A stretch of DNA of 64,000 nucleotides from Desmodesmus armatus (Eukaryota; Chlorophyta; Chlorophyceae; Sphaeropleales; Scenedesmaceae). Shown one piece after another: positions 32,760 through 42,813 of the stretch (position 1 is its first letter; every line of letters begins with the position of its first letter). The stretch is taken from NCBI GenBank assembly GCA_007449985.2, contig VIIQ02000799.1, positions 1 through 64,000 of the forward strand, in the 5' to 3' direction. The notes beneath the pieces are model-generated. The model ran no database searches, was not told the DNA's origin, and saw nothing but the letters and a program-made list of their open reading frames with translations. Made by a program: the position numbers and the translations under genes.

Positions 32760-35700
32760 GCAGACATGCAACACTGATGAGTTTCTTATTCAGGCGCCAG
32801 CTGCTCAGACTTGGACACGCTGCTTTCCAACCGCTGCAGCTCCTGGCGAGCAGCCCTGCACGAGTAATGTGGAAAAACAGCAGCGACAGCAGCAGCAGCA
32901 GCAGGGCATGAGTCACACAGATGAGCATCAAAACACTGCGGCAGCAGCAGCATAATACAGCCATGTCACACTGCTTTCCAACCGCTGCAGCTCCTGGCGA
33001 GCGGCCCTGCGTACAGCACAGCAGCAGCGGCGTGGCAGCAGCAGCAGCGGCGCGGCAGCAGCAGCAGACATGCACACACTGATGAGTTCCCAACCGAAGG
33101 CAACAGCAGCAGGACAAAGCGTCGGCAGCAGGAGGATAGAACCAAGAGCCCCGACAACCAATTTGTGCATGCTCTCCTCTGTTCCAGTCCCTCCCACCAC
33201 CATCAGCCACCCACAAGGCCCCATGGTAGTGGTGTGCATCCCCTTCCATGACCGTTAGGCAGACACGAAGAGAAGCACCACACACTTGAGTTTGTTGTAG
33301 CCGCGCGTCATCCTGCTGCCACCACCCGCCACCACCACGCCCCCCCCCTACACGCATACCCCCCCCCCCCCCCCCCCGGGCGCCCTCACAACACGCACAC
33401 CACCACGTACTTGAGTTTGTTGTAGCCGCGTGTCATCTCCTCTTCCGCCAGCTGTGCCCGTTCCTGCAGCTTCTTCCTCTCAGCAGCCCCCCCCCCCCCC
33501 CCCGCCGCGCACACAACCCGCACACAAACATGACGATTTTGTAGCTCGCCTCGGCTCTGCTGCACACCCCCTCCCCAGATACACTCCACCCCAACAAGCC
33601 CCCCCCCCAAACACACAAACAAGCTTGTGTCGCAGCACACCACCACGCACTTGACTTTGTTGTAGCTGCGCGTCATCTCGTCCACCGCCAGCTGTGCCCG
33701 TTCCTGCAGCTCCCCCCCCCCCACCCCCCCCCCCGCCGCCGCCGCCGCACACAACACGCACTCTTAACACGTACTTGGGTTTGTTGTAGCCGCGTGTCAT
33801 CTCCTCTTCCGCCAGCTGTGCCCGTTCCTGCAGCTTCTTGCTCTCAGCCCCCCCCCCCCAACGCACACACAAACATGAGGACGCACTCAAGCCTGTTGTG
33901 GCCGTACGTCATATCATTCTCCCGCCACCCCCACCATCCTCCACCCCCCAACCCCTCCCCGGCTCCACCCCCAGGCACAAAAAGACACACAGACACACAC
34001 GCACACCACCACGTACTTGAGTTTGTTGTAGCCGCGTGTCATCTCCTCTTCCGCCAGCTGTGCCCGCTCCTGCAGCTTCTTGCTTTCAGCTGCAAACTCC
34101 TCCGTCTTGGTGGACAGTGTGTTGAGCTTGGCCTCACTGCTGCTCACAACAGCCTGTAAGAGTGTGTGCGGGTGTGGGGTGGGGGGGTGGGGGGGCGAAG
34201 GGGGGTGGGGGGGGGGGCGTGAGTGGGTGAGGGTGGGGTGGGTGTGGTGCGAAATGAAAAAAGTGTCGTCTTGGTGGACAGCGTGTTGAGCTTGGCCTCA
34301 ATGCTGCTCACAACAGCCTGTGCATACATACATGGGTGAGGGGTGGGGTGGGGGTGGGGTGGGGAGGGGGAGGGGGGTGCGAGTGTCAGCAGAGGGAGTG
34401 CATGTGTACTCATCCATGCTTTACTAGGAGTATGTATTGGAGGTGTGTGTGTGTGTGTGTGTGGGGGGGGGGGGGGGGAGCGTGTGAGCATGTGAGGGTG
34501 CGTTGGCGCAACGTCTCCATCTTGGTGGACAGTGTGTTGTGCTTGGCCTCACTGCTGCTCACAACAGCCTGTGTGGGGTGGGTGTGGCGGCGGGGGGGGG
34601 GGGGGGGGGGGGGGGGACGGCACGTGAGAGCAGGTGAGGGTGGGGTGGGTGGGTGTGGCGCAAAATGAAAAAGTGGCGTCTTTTGAAGAAGGTGTTAAGC
34701 TTGGCCTCACTGCTGCTCACAACAGCCTGTGTGGGAGGGGGGGGGGGGGAGGGGGTGGATATGATGTGGCCAGCCTGACGCAAGATGACACTCGTGACAA
34801 CCATTTGCAAGTAACAACAGTTCCAAGGTTTCCCACCCACCTAAGTTCTGTCACATTGCAGTGTCTCACAACCCTGGGGTGGATTGTACACACGTTGCCC
34901 CCCTCCAACTCAAAACCAGCAGCACTTGCATGTTTTCAGGGCTGATGTGTTGCAGAGCGTCCAGCACCAGCTCATTTGTTGTAAACCGGCCTTCAAAGCG
35001 CTGTCATACACCACACACATACTTCTTTCATACAAACTGCAATGAATAATTGCTCTTGAGCCCGCATAACCTCTCCAGCGCAAAGTCAAACTAGGGCCCA
35101 AAACGATCATTGGTACTTTTTCCTGGTGAATCACCCACGGCAGGCGACGAACAGTGAACAAAACGTGCCAACCCCGAAACACTCATTTATTATACCAGGT
35201 TGACTCGCAAACAAAACATCAAAACGATGGTTCAGACACCCCGGATCACATCTGCTGTTCTGCTGCTGGGCCTTGCCAGTGCCCTTCTGATGTCCACCTT
35301 GACAGCAGCACAGGTCGACCCGGTGAACACGAACGACCCGGAGGCCTCAAGCAATCAGATTGAGATGCTGAAGAAAGTCCAGGGGGGCGATCAGGAGCTC
35401 AGGACAAAGTTTGTGAGGCACTACATCAAGGTAAGCCAAGCCTTGAAGGGGCAACCTAGGTCGGTCTTTGGAGAGTGGGTGGGTGGGGCAGGCTGGGTGG
35501 GGTGTGAGACACTACATCAAGGCGAGTCGGGGGCAACCTAGCTAGGTCGATCTTGGGAGAGTGGTGAGTGGGTGGGTGGGGTAGAGCGGGTGGGGTGTAC
35601 ACTACTTGAGTCAGTGCGCAGGTGAGGGTGGTAGGGTGGGATGGGGGTACAGTCCTTGAGTCAGTGCGTGGGTGAGGTGGCAGGGTGGGGTGGGGGTACA

Positions 35701-38700
35701 GTACTGGGGTCAGTGCTTGGGTGAGGGTGGGTGTGACGTATGTGAGAAAGGAGTCAACTTGCATACCTTGTGTTGAACCTGGCCCGACGACAACCCCATT
35801 GGCCCTTTGGGGGGGGGGGTAGGGGGGGAGAAATATACTCTTTTGATGTAGGGATGTAAGGATAAAGAAATGAAATGCACTAGATGAAACCTTGTACTGC
35901 TGTACTGCTGCTGCTGCTGCTGCAGGACTTTGGCTGCACCCACCCCCAGCGTGCCATGAATGTCATGACCCGGCTGTACATGATGAGACCACTTGAGGCA
36001 GCAGGAGTGCTGGACACACTCAGCAAAATCATGGAGGTGAGCAGGCAATGAGCACAAGGGGAGGGGGGTGGGGGCATGAAGAGGGGGGGGGGGGAGAGAG
36101 GGGGGGGGGGGCAATCAGGGCACTGGTGTGACCCTGCTGTACATGATGAGGCCCCTTGAGGCAGCAGGAGTGCTCGACACACTCAGCAAGATCATGGAGG
36201 TGAGCAGGCAATGAGCACAAGGGGATGGGGGTGGGGGAACGGACGGGGGGGAGGGGGGGGGGGGGAGGGGGGGAGGGGGGGAGAGGGGGGGGGGGGAATC
36301 AGGGCACTGGTGTGACCCTGCTGTACATGATGAGGCCCTTGAGGCAGCAGGAGTGCTCGACACACTCAGCAAGATCATGGAGGTGAGCAGGCAATGAGCA
36401 CAAGGGGATGGGGGCGGGGGAACGGACGGGGGGGGGGGGGGGGGGGGGGGGGGGGAGGGGGGGGGGCAAATCAGGGCACTGGTTTGACCCGGCTGTACAT
36501 GACGAGGGACCATGAGGCAGCAGGAGTGATGGACACACTCAGCGAGATCATGGAGGTGAGCGGGGGGGGGGGGGGGGGGGGGGGGGCAAGTCTGTCAGCC
36601 GGACAGCACCACCCTACACTTTTGCCTGCAAACTTCAGAGTATGTTGTGCACCGGCAACCCAATTGGGTATATGGGGGTGGGGATGGGGAGGGGCATGAA
36701 AAATGAAGGAGGTGGGTGGGGTGGGGCGGAGGGGGCAATCGGGGCATGCAGCAGCCGGAGTGCTGAACGCACTCAACAAAGTCATGGAGGTGAGCAGGGA
36801 ATACAGTTTGGGTCCAAGGGGGGTGGGAAAGGGCATGTGTGTGAAGGTGGTGGGTGGGGCAGGGGCGGGGACATTTGCCCCCACCGGGCGGCTGGGGGTG
36901 GGGTGGTGGTGGGGGGGGGGGGGGGGGCGTTTGTGTAACTCAACATGTTCTGTTGTTCACTCACACTATTGTTCCTGACACTTGCCTGCATGCAGGATGC
37001 TCATGCTGTTGTCAAGTATGCCCCACCCACCCCCGCCCAATGCAAGGAGTGGACTACAGCACAGGAGGCAGCAGACAAAGCTGCACAGGCAAAGGGCAAG
37101 CCATGAACCCCCCTGAAGACACCTCAGTCTAGTTACGATAACTAGTTTATTTGCGGCTTGGTGGCCTTTGATTGCGTCGAGTTGCGGCCTTGTTGCTGGT
37201 CTAGTCTCAACATTCAGTTTATTTGCGCCCACCTGTGTTGATTTGTGGCCTGGTTGCTTGGAGACCAGGGCCTGGTTGGCTTGCTGTGTGGGCAATGCGA
37301 GCAGTGCTGGCAGCAACCTTCAGCTAAGCCTGTCCCAGATTTCAGGCCTGGCAAATGGACAGGTGTGAAGCCTTCGCGCAGCACAGGACGCAACAGACAA
37401 ACTGCACAGGCCCAGGGCAAGCCGCAATCGCCCCGCTGATGACATTCTCTGTCAAGTCGCAGTGACTAGTGGTTTGCAGACTGTTCCGTTTGGTTGTGTT
37501 CAGTCGCGGCCTTGTTGCAACTGCATTGATGGAAAAGCCTGGCTGGCACGCTTGGGCAGAAGAAGCCTTCAGCCTAGGCCGGTCTTGAGTTTCCAGTCTG
37601 TCCAGGCTGAAAATGGACAGCATACCTCCCAATTTCCTGACTCACAACTGCTGCACGCCATAACCCGCTCACCTCAGGGTTCTCAGCCGGCCCAGTGTCA
37701 TCCTGTAACCCAGCCGCCGCATGCCTGGAACTGCCCCTTGATCACAACCTAGCCTTGACCTCCTCCCCCGTTGCTGTGCATCCCCTGCTCTACCTTGCAA
37801 CTGCTCCCACACACCTTGCAGCTGCTCCCTCACACCTTACGACTGCTCCCTCACACGTCGCAACTGCCAAACATCAGGTCGTCACACTCTGTTCTCGTCT
37901 ACACACCTGATAAAGTACGTCCCACGCTCACCTCTGGGTTTCTCAGCCGGCCCAGTGTCATCCTGTACGCCAGCCGCCGCATGCCTGGCACTGCTCACAT
38001 CCTACAAATCCTCCCTCACATCAAGCAATCACTGCTACACGCCACACCATGTACTACTCGCCTCAAGAATATTTAGCCTCCCCTGGCACTGCTCACACCT
38101 TGCTCACACCTTGCAACTGCCCCCGCATGATCCAAAACTCCCCAACTGCTAGACACCCCGCCACACAATACACATAACCCGCTCACCTCGGGGTTTCTCA
38201 GCCGCCCCAGTGTCATCCTGTATGCCAGCCGCCGCATGCCTGGCACTGCTGTCAGCACAAACACTGCTGCTGCTGGGTAGGAGATGTGGGGGTTCACAAT
38301 GCAGTACTCAATGCCCTCTGCAGGGGGTACAGACAGCACAACACAGCACACAGCACAGCATGACACAGCACAGCGGCCGGTGGTGAGGAACACCCCAGAC
38401 ATAGCTTGTGTGATGCAGTGATGTTACTTGCAGCTACTGCAAATGCTGTTTAGATTGCAGTCGCTGCTGCAGCAGCAACGCTAGATGGCCATTAGGGGCA
38501 TGAGTGACTGTTGCTGCTGATCAGGTTGCACACGTCATCATGCTGCTGCGGACGCTGGCCGAATTGTAACCAAATTGTAATTGTAACCGTGCCTGCAGAT
38601 TGTACTCGCTGCTGCAGCACGAATGCAGAAGGACGAATGTGGGCATGAGTGGTGGCACACGTGATCCTGCTGACGTTGGGCCTGTGCGGCATGTACGGCA

Positions 38701-39461
38701 TGAAGCAACCTCAATTCTCCTGCTGATACTGCTGCTGCTGTGCATGCTGGCTCTGCATCTGCATCTGCTGCTGCTGCTGTGTGGGTACCTTTGAGTGTGT
38801 CAAAGGCTTGGTCCTGCAGTTGGTCCACATAGCCTAGCGTGGCATCCGTATGGCTCTGCAAAACCATCAGCACAGACAGAATCATGTCAGCTCACACCGC
38901 TTGGATGCTGTTACGTAAGGGGTAGGCGACAGCATCACCGCCCCACGGCCACATACCCCGCACACTGAAACACCTGCTGCTGCTGCTGTCGATGTTGACT
39001 AGCATAAGGCAAGTGACTCTCCACAGCCAGGCGCACACCAGCACAGCCACTGCCCTTGCCCATAACTAGTGACTAGACAGGCTTCGGACTGTTTGCCCAT
39101 GTTGATGCAGTCAGATGCACCAGTTTGTCTATCTGTCTATGCACACTGTGTGCAATGCAGCGTCAGCTCAAAAGGTGCACCAGCAGGTGCCCTGGTGGCG
39201 CCAAAAGCCTGTGCTAGCCCCTGCATGAGGCTGCCTAGCTTCCCTTGAACTGACTGAAGACTCTGTCCCACATCTATTTGAGAATACGAAAGGCAGTAGA
39301 AGCCTTGGTTTCGACTGAGCACCAACCTTTGCTGTGTCCCATAGCTCACTGCCCCTGGACAGCAGGTCCTGTGCTGTGTGCGTGGTTAGCTGCACTGCCT
39401 CGCTAACTCCCTTATCCACCACACCGGCCGCCTTGTCGGCTGCCTCCCGGACGCTGTCCAT
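30588..39461 (-). CDS. RHIP1-like (RGS1-HXK1-interacting protein family) coiled-coil protein
   Basis: Seven phase-consistent exons: 39461-39327, 38855-38789, 38317-38187, 35000-34926, 34153-34017, 32702-32576 and 30671-30588. They encode 251 aa ending KEIKWIVKRDI. Order: an N-terminal amphipathic region, a short hydrophobic stretch (PAAAVFVLTAVPG) followed by RRLAYRMTLGRL, then a coiled coil (SKKLQERAQLAEEEMTRGY, AARQELQRLESSV, SRATELRSEVAQRLSALKQQ). The order and spacing of these blocks match the plant RHIP1 family as I remember it, a small protein linking RGS1 and hexokinase in glucose signalling; the role here is inferred. An extra exon near 39262-39140 is possible but does not fit in phase. 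Exons 4-8 of the locus are surrounded by about 17 echo copies. The intron 35001-38186 contains a whole antisense gene. Confidence 0.75.
30757..30941 (-). repeat. Two echoes of the last-exon 5' edge (RHIP1-like gene)
   Basis: Sense copies of ..ATGCAG then GTTGCGCAGAGGCTGT start at about 30793 and 30941, upstream of the functional last exon at 30671. The farther copy keeps about 42 bp of exon (V-A-Q-R-L-W-A-L-K-Q-Q-R); the nearer keeps about 24. Both keep the AG acceptor. Confidence 0.8.
31644..32391 (-). repeat. Four echoes of the 3' edge of the 32702-32576 exon
   Basis: Copies encoding (L)QDLR(A/V)MRSNSRATELRS(E/K) with a GTGAGG donor lie at about 32391-32335, 32141-32087, 31926-31871 and 31700-31644, about 200-240 bp apart. 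Protein-level identity to the functional copy is high; the donor GT is intact in all. Sense-strand G runs (C on the plus strand at 32394-32400 and about 32147-32157, for example) separate them. Confidence 0.85.
32797..33012 (-). repeat. Two echoes of the 5' edge of the 32702-32576 exon
   Basis: Copies encoding (A/G)-A-R-Q-E-L-Q-R-L-E-S-S-V begin at about 33012 and 32862, each after a CAGG acceptor-like context, followed by CTG-rich intron. They lie upstream in the sense direction, as expected for 5'-edge echoes. Confidence 0.8.
33291..33842 (-). repeat. Four echoes of the 3' edge of the 34153-34017 exon
   Basis: Copies encoding LQERAQLAEEEMTRGYNK(L/P)K with a GTACGTG-like donor lie at about 33842-33774, 33712-33654 (reads AVDEMTRSYNKVK), 33478-33411 and a shorter one at about 33320-33291. 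Between them the sense strand has G runs and GGGGC text. The donor is altered in some copies (GTGCGTGG, GTGTGTGG). Confidence 0.85.
34262..34735 (-). repeat. Three echoes of the 5' edge of the 34153-34017 exon
   Basis: Copies encoding AVVSS(S/I)EAKLNT start at about 34318, 34570 and 34731. Each is preceded on the sense strand by a C-rich tract and CACACAG or TGCACAG acceptor. After 45-55 bp each diverges. The C-rich tracts appear on the plus strand as G runs at 34190-34220, 34355-34375, 34463-34480, 34592-34617 and 34737-34750. Confidence 0.85.
35227..37106 (+). CDS. Small secreted protein nested antisense in an intron of the RHIP1-like gene
   Basis: Three phase-0 exons: 35227-35430, 35926-36036 and 36996-37106, giving 141 aa. 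The start Met opens a signal peptide (ITSAVLLLGLASALLMSTL, cleavage likely after TAAQ). The mature part is small and helical with two Cys (DFGCTHPQ, AQCKEW) and a Lys/Ala-rich end. I do not recognise the family. Its exon 2 is followed by four echo copies, exon 1 by one, and the last exon by one in the 3' flank. Two of the exon-2 echoes (36119-36199 and 36475-36555) are 81 nt, open, phase 0 to 0, with AG acceptor and GT donor. They could therefore be used as 27-aa cassette exons. Confidence 0.65.
36119..36789 (+). repeat. Four echoes of exon 2 of the nested gene, spaced by poly-G
   Basis: Copies at 36119-36199, 36303-36382, 36475-36555 and about 36741-36789, each ending ATGGAG then GTGAGC. Copy 36303 is 80 nt and frameshifted by one missing C. 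Copy 36741 has CAATCG instead of CAATCAG, so its acceptor is lost. Copies 1 and 3 of the array are open, reading GTGVTLLYMMRPLEAAGVLD and GTGLTRLYMTRDHEAAGVMD. G runs of 10-40 bp follow each donor. Confidence 0.9.
37378..37450 (+). repeat. Downstream echo of the last exon of the nested gene
   Basis: GCACAGGACGCAACAGACAA at 37381 onward, then CTGCACAGGCCCAGGGCAAG, matches the functional exon end (37061-37100: GCACAGGAGGCAGCAGACAA then GCTGCACAGGCAAAGGGCAA). The following GGCCTTGTTGC 3'-flank text is duplicated too (37180s versus 37507). A complete terminal-exon duplication, now out of frame, is implied. Confidence 0.75.
37670..37990 (-). repeat. Two echoes of the 3' edge of the 38317-38187 exon
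   Basis: Sense copies encoding PGMRRLAYRMTLGRLRNPE followed by GTGAGC lie at about 37990-37926 and 37737-37670, about 255 bp apart and matching the spacing from the functional exon end at 38187. The farther copy has a TAC to TTAC insertion that shifts frame. Confidence 0.85.
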
Positions 39462-41300
39462 CTGAAATTTGAGGGTGCGGGGGTTGCAGCAGTTGCGATC
39501 TGAGGGAAGGTCGGCACGACGGCAAGGGAAGGGATGGAGTAGATTGATAGTGGCTTATGCACAGTGGTCACGGAACTTTTTGACTGATACACCGCAGGTG
39601 CACGGCTTGGTGCGCGGGGTCCAGTCATTTCAACGCCGCGCACCAAGTGTGGCAGCTAAACGCCTAATTTTAGCCGACTTCCCACCTTTTTGCCCGTACT
39701 GTTCTTTTAACCGTCTTTTGCGCCTTGGAACTGGCATGTGCTTGGCATAAGGAGCTAGGGTGCATTCACTGTGGAGGCAGCATTCTGACTGGCAATGAGA
39801 TTGCCCAGGCACAGCACCTGCTTAAGAAGAAAGCATTTATAGATAAGAAGTAAGGGCAGCTGGTGGGTTCGGGCCTGACCTCATAATCCTGTGCATCATC
39901 TCAGGCCCTCAGGCCATCACATGGTGCACTCTGCAGTTCCTGCTGTTCAAGGCCACCAAGATTCTGCTGTCGTCCAGAAATGCTGCTGGCCATATGCATG
40001 ATGATAAGACATTTAACTGACCAAGTGATGGGTGGTTAATATCAGCGTGAACCATGCTGCTCAGTCAGCAGACTTGACAGTACTTTTCAATCCAGATGAT
40101 CAGTTGCTGCTCAGGTCCAAGGGGCCTGCAGGGGCTACAGCACGCACCCAGCGGGCTTTGCAAAGCTTTTCTGTGGTCAGTGAGACTCAGAGGCACACCG
40201 CGCTGCGCGCGGTGTCCCCCTGAGTCAAATCCCTTCTCAAACCCCGCGCAGGCCTCTTGAACACCGCAGTGCGGTGTGCGCGGTGCACTTTCGCGAACAC
40301 TGCTTATGCACACGTAACCCAAACTGTAGAGGCATCATCCCCAGCTCACTGAAGAGGATGACTGTATAACAGAGGCGTGAAAGATTAGTCAGGAATTCAG
40401 CCTTGGGGTTGTGATTCAACACTTCTGTCCTTCAATGTCTTGTGACTGCGGATTCTCACAAGCACAGCTGCCCAAAGGTGGCCACTGGCATCCCAGTTGC
40501 CGCAACCCCATCAGGCTGGTCACCTGCCAGTCTGGGAGGGCGTGACCGGTGACGATCTGTGCTGTTGGAACACCACAATTGGATTAACCGGCTGTGGAAG
40601 GCAACAAATGCACCTCTCTAGGGTGCAGGTGGCAGGGGAGGCATCATGGGATCCCCCAAAAATCGGGCAACATGGAGCAGCAATTCAGGCACAGCCGCCA
40701 GACAGCTGCATCACAGCGGCCAAGAGTGGCACTGAAAAAGCTGCATGTACACCAATGGTGACAACAGCAACAGGGCTGAACGGTCACAGCCTGGCCCTTG
40801 GAAACGTGACCCCCAAACTGGTCCACAACAACACACAGGCTTGACAAAGCCCATCGCCAGGCATTGGCATGCTCAAAGCAATGCCATCGCTTATCGAATG
40901 GGGCCACTTGGTTTCGACCACACATCCAACTCGAGCACCACACCACGACAACCATGCTTCCAAGACTCTCTTGCACCAGGCACCAACAACCCCCAAGCCA
41001 GCAGCTGCTTTCAAAAGTCAGCAAAGCTGTGTTGGCACTGAGTGACTAACAGCGCGCATGCACAAACACTCACCACACCCTCGCCACACCCTCCCTATAT
41101 CTGGTCCTGCGCATCGGCTGCAGCAAATATCAACCATCAAGCAGCACACCACAGCCTGCGTGCGAAACGCCCTGCGGGGACTTTGCACTTGGCACCAACA
41201 GCCGCCAAGCCTGCAGCTGCTGTCACCACTCAAAGCACCTGCTGACCTTACTAACACTGACAGCATGCCTTTCATGCATGTGATCCTCACCACATTCTCC
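39462..41300. other. Intergenic region with paired GC hairpins and MYND 3'-flank duplication
   Basis: No gene is supported. Two hairpins lie close together: CACCGCGC-TGC-GCGCGGTG at 40196-40214 and CACCGC-AGT-GCGGTG at about 40263-40277. From about 40970 to 41300 a ~200-bp unit (GGCACCAACA.CC.CCAAGCC then CAGCTGCTGT) is tandemly repeated. At 41100-41140 it includes a decayed copy of the end of the MYND coding exon (GCTGCAGCCGATGC context). Confidence 0.6.
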
Positions 41301-42745
41301 CTAGATCGGGTTGCCTGCATCGGCTGCAGCAGCTGCCAGCATTTTGCACACAGGCCTGTGCTGCTTCCAAGCAGCTCGCTGACACCCCCGCCCACAATAC
41401 CTGGCGGTGCGGCACCCCGCACACACGCAGCTGCGCCCGGACACCAGCCGCACCTCTGTCACGCCGCTGATGTTCCCACAGGCCGGGTTGTTGCAGAAGT
41501 GCGGGACTGCAACGCAACCCAGCATGCCCCCGACCCCCTGCAGCTGCTGCACCAGCGCTGCCAGTGAGGTTTCACTCACCCCCTCCCACACCGCTGCCTG
41601 AGCTACTGACAGCGCCTCCAGCTGCTGCCTGAACTGCTGTAGGTCCCCACCAGCAGCAGCTGCTAGTGCAGTGTGCACCCCAGGTGATGTCACACCACGC
41701 ACCCATGAAGACACTGTGGCTGTGAGCCTTTCAAGCTCACAGGGTTTAGCTGTGGCCCTATTCCTACCAGCGGCTCCATAAGGCTTCACAGGGATGCAAG
41801 TCACTGCAGCGCTGCAGTCGGACAGCCCTAAACCCTGCCCCTGCTGCTGCATGGGTGCGCGAGCCCGCCAGCCCCCTGACAACAGCACTGGTGCCTGCTG
41901 TTGCAGCTGCTCTGCCCATGCTAGGCAGCACCTGCCGAACAGAACGAGGCTTGGCAGGTACTCCTGTTCTGACAGCTGTGGTGTTGCTGCTGGCGTTGCT
42001 GCTGCTGCTGCAGCCGCCGCCGCCGCCGCTGCTGCTGCTGCTGATGTGACCTGACCCTGCTGACCTGCTGTAAGGCTTGGCATGTACTCCGCTTCCGACA
42101 GCTGTGGTGTCGCCGCACCTGATGCGGCTACACCCTGCTCCCCTGCTGCTTCTGCTGGCGCTGCGGCTGCGGCTGCAGCCGCCGCTGCCGCTGCTGCTGC
42201 TGATGTGGCTATACCCTGCTGACCTGCTGCTGGCGCTGGCGCTGCTGCTGCTGAAGCCGCCGCTGCTGGTGCTGCTGCTGGCACTGCTGTCCACAGACCT
42301 TTGACAGACAGGTCATCCTGCAATAACCTGGTCACTGCTTGCCCAACTGCCCGCCAGCAGGTATCTGCCTGCATGCCCCAGCACACCTCCCCAGCCACTC
42401 CCTTGCAACGCCCCACCTTTTGTACCGTGCTGAGCAAGCTGTAGAGCTGCCGCTGCTCCTGCAGGAGCGTTGCAGGCCCCCGGAGGCCCATGTGCAGTGT
42501 GAGTGTAGGCTTGTACTCACCTACGTCGAGCAGCAGCCAGTGCAGGCAAGTGTCTACTAGCCCGGGCGGGTGTCCGGTGGTTGGGACGCTCTGTACTACT
42601 GCTGTAGCAGCACGCAGGCCAGCCTCCAAGGCGGTGCACACCTTGCCAAACTTTTTGGCTAGTGGCGGTATAAACGGAGCCGCCGCCGCTGCAGCAGCAG
42701 CAGCGGCAGTGTTGCTGCTGGCCTGGTGGACTGGGCTTGCTGTGC

Positions 42746-42813
<68 letters not shown>

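Noticed and set aside
36115..36991. Minus-strand Pro-rich frames opposite the nested gene
   Set aside because: They are translations of poly-G intron tracts in antisense.
39140..39262. Additional exon of the RHIP1-like gene (SLQSVQGKLGSLMQGLAQAF)
   Set aside because: Its composition is protein-like, but no donor gives a phase that fits the next exon, while joining the flanking exons directly does. It is left out of the model.
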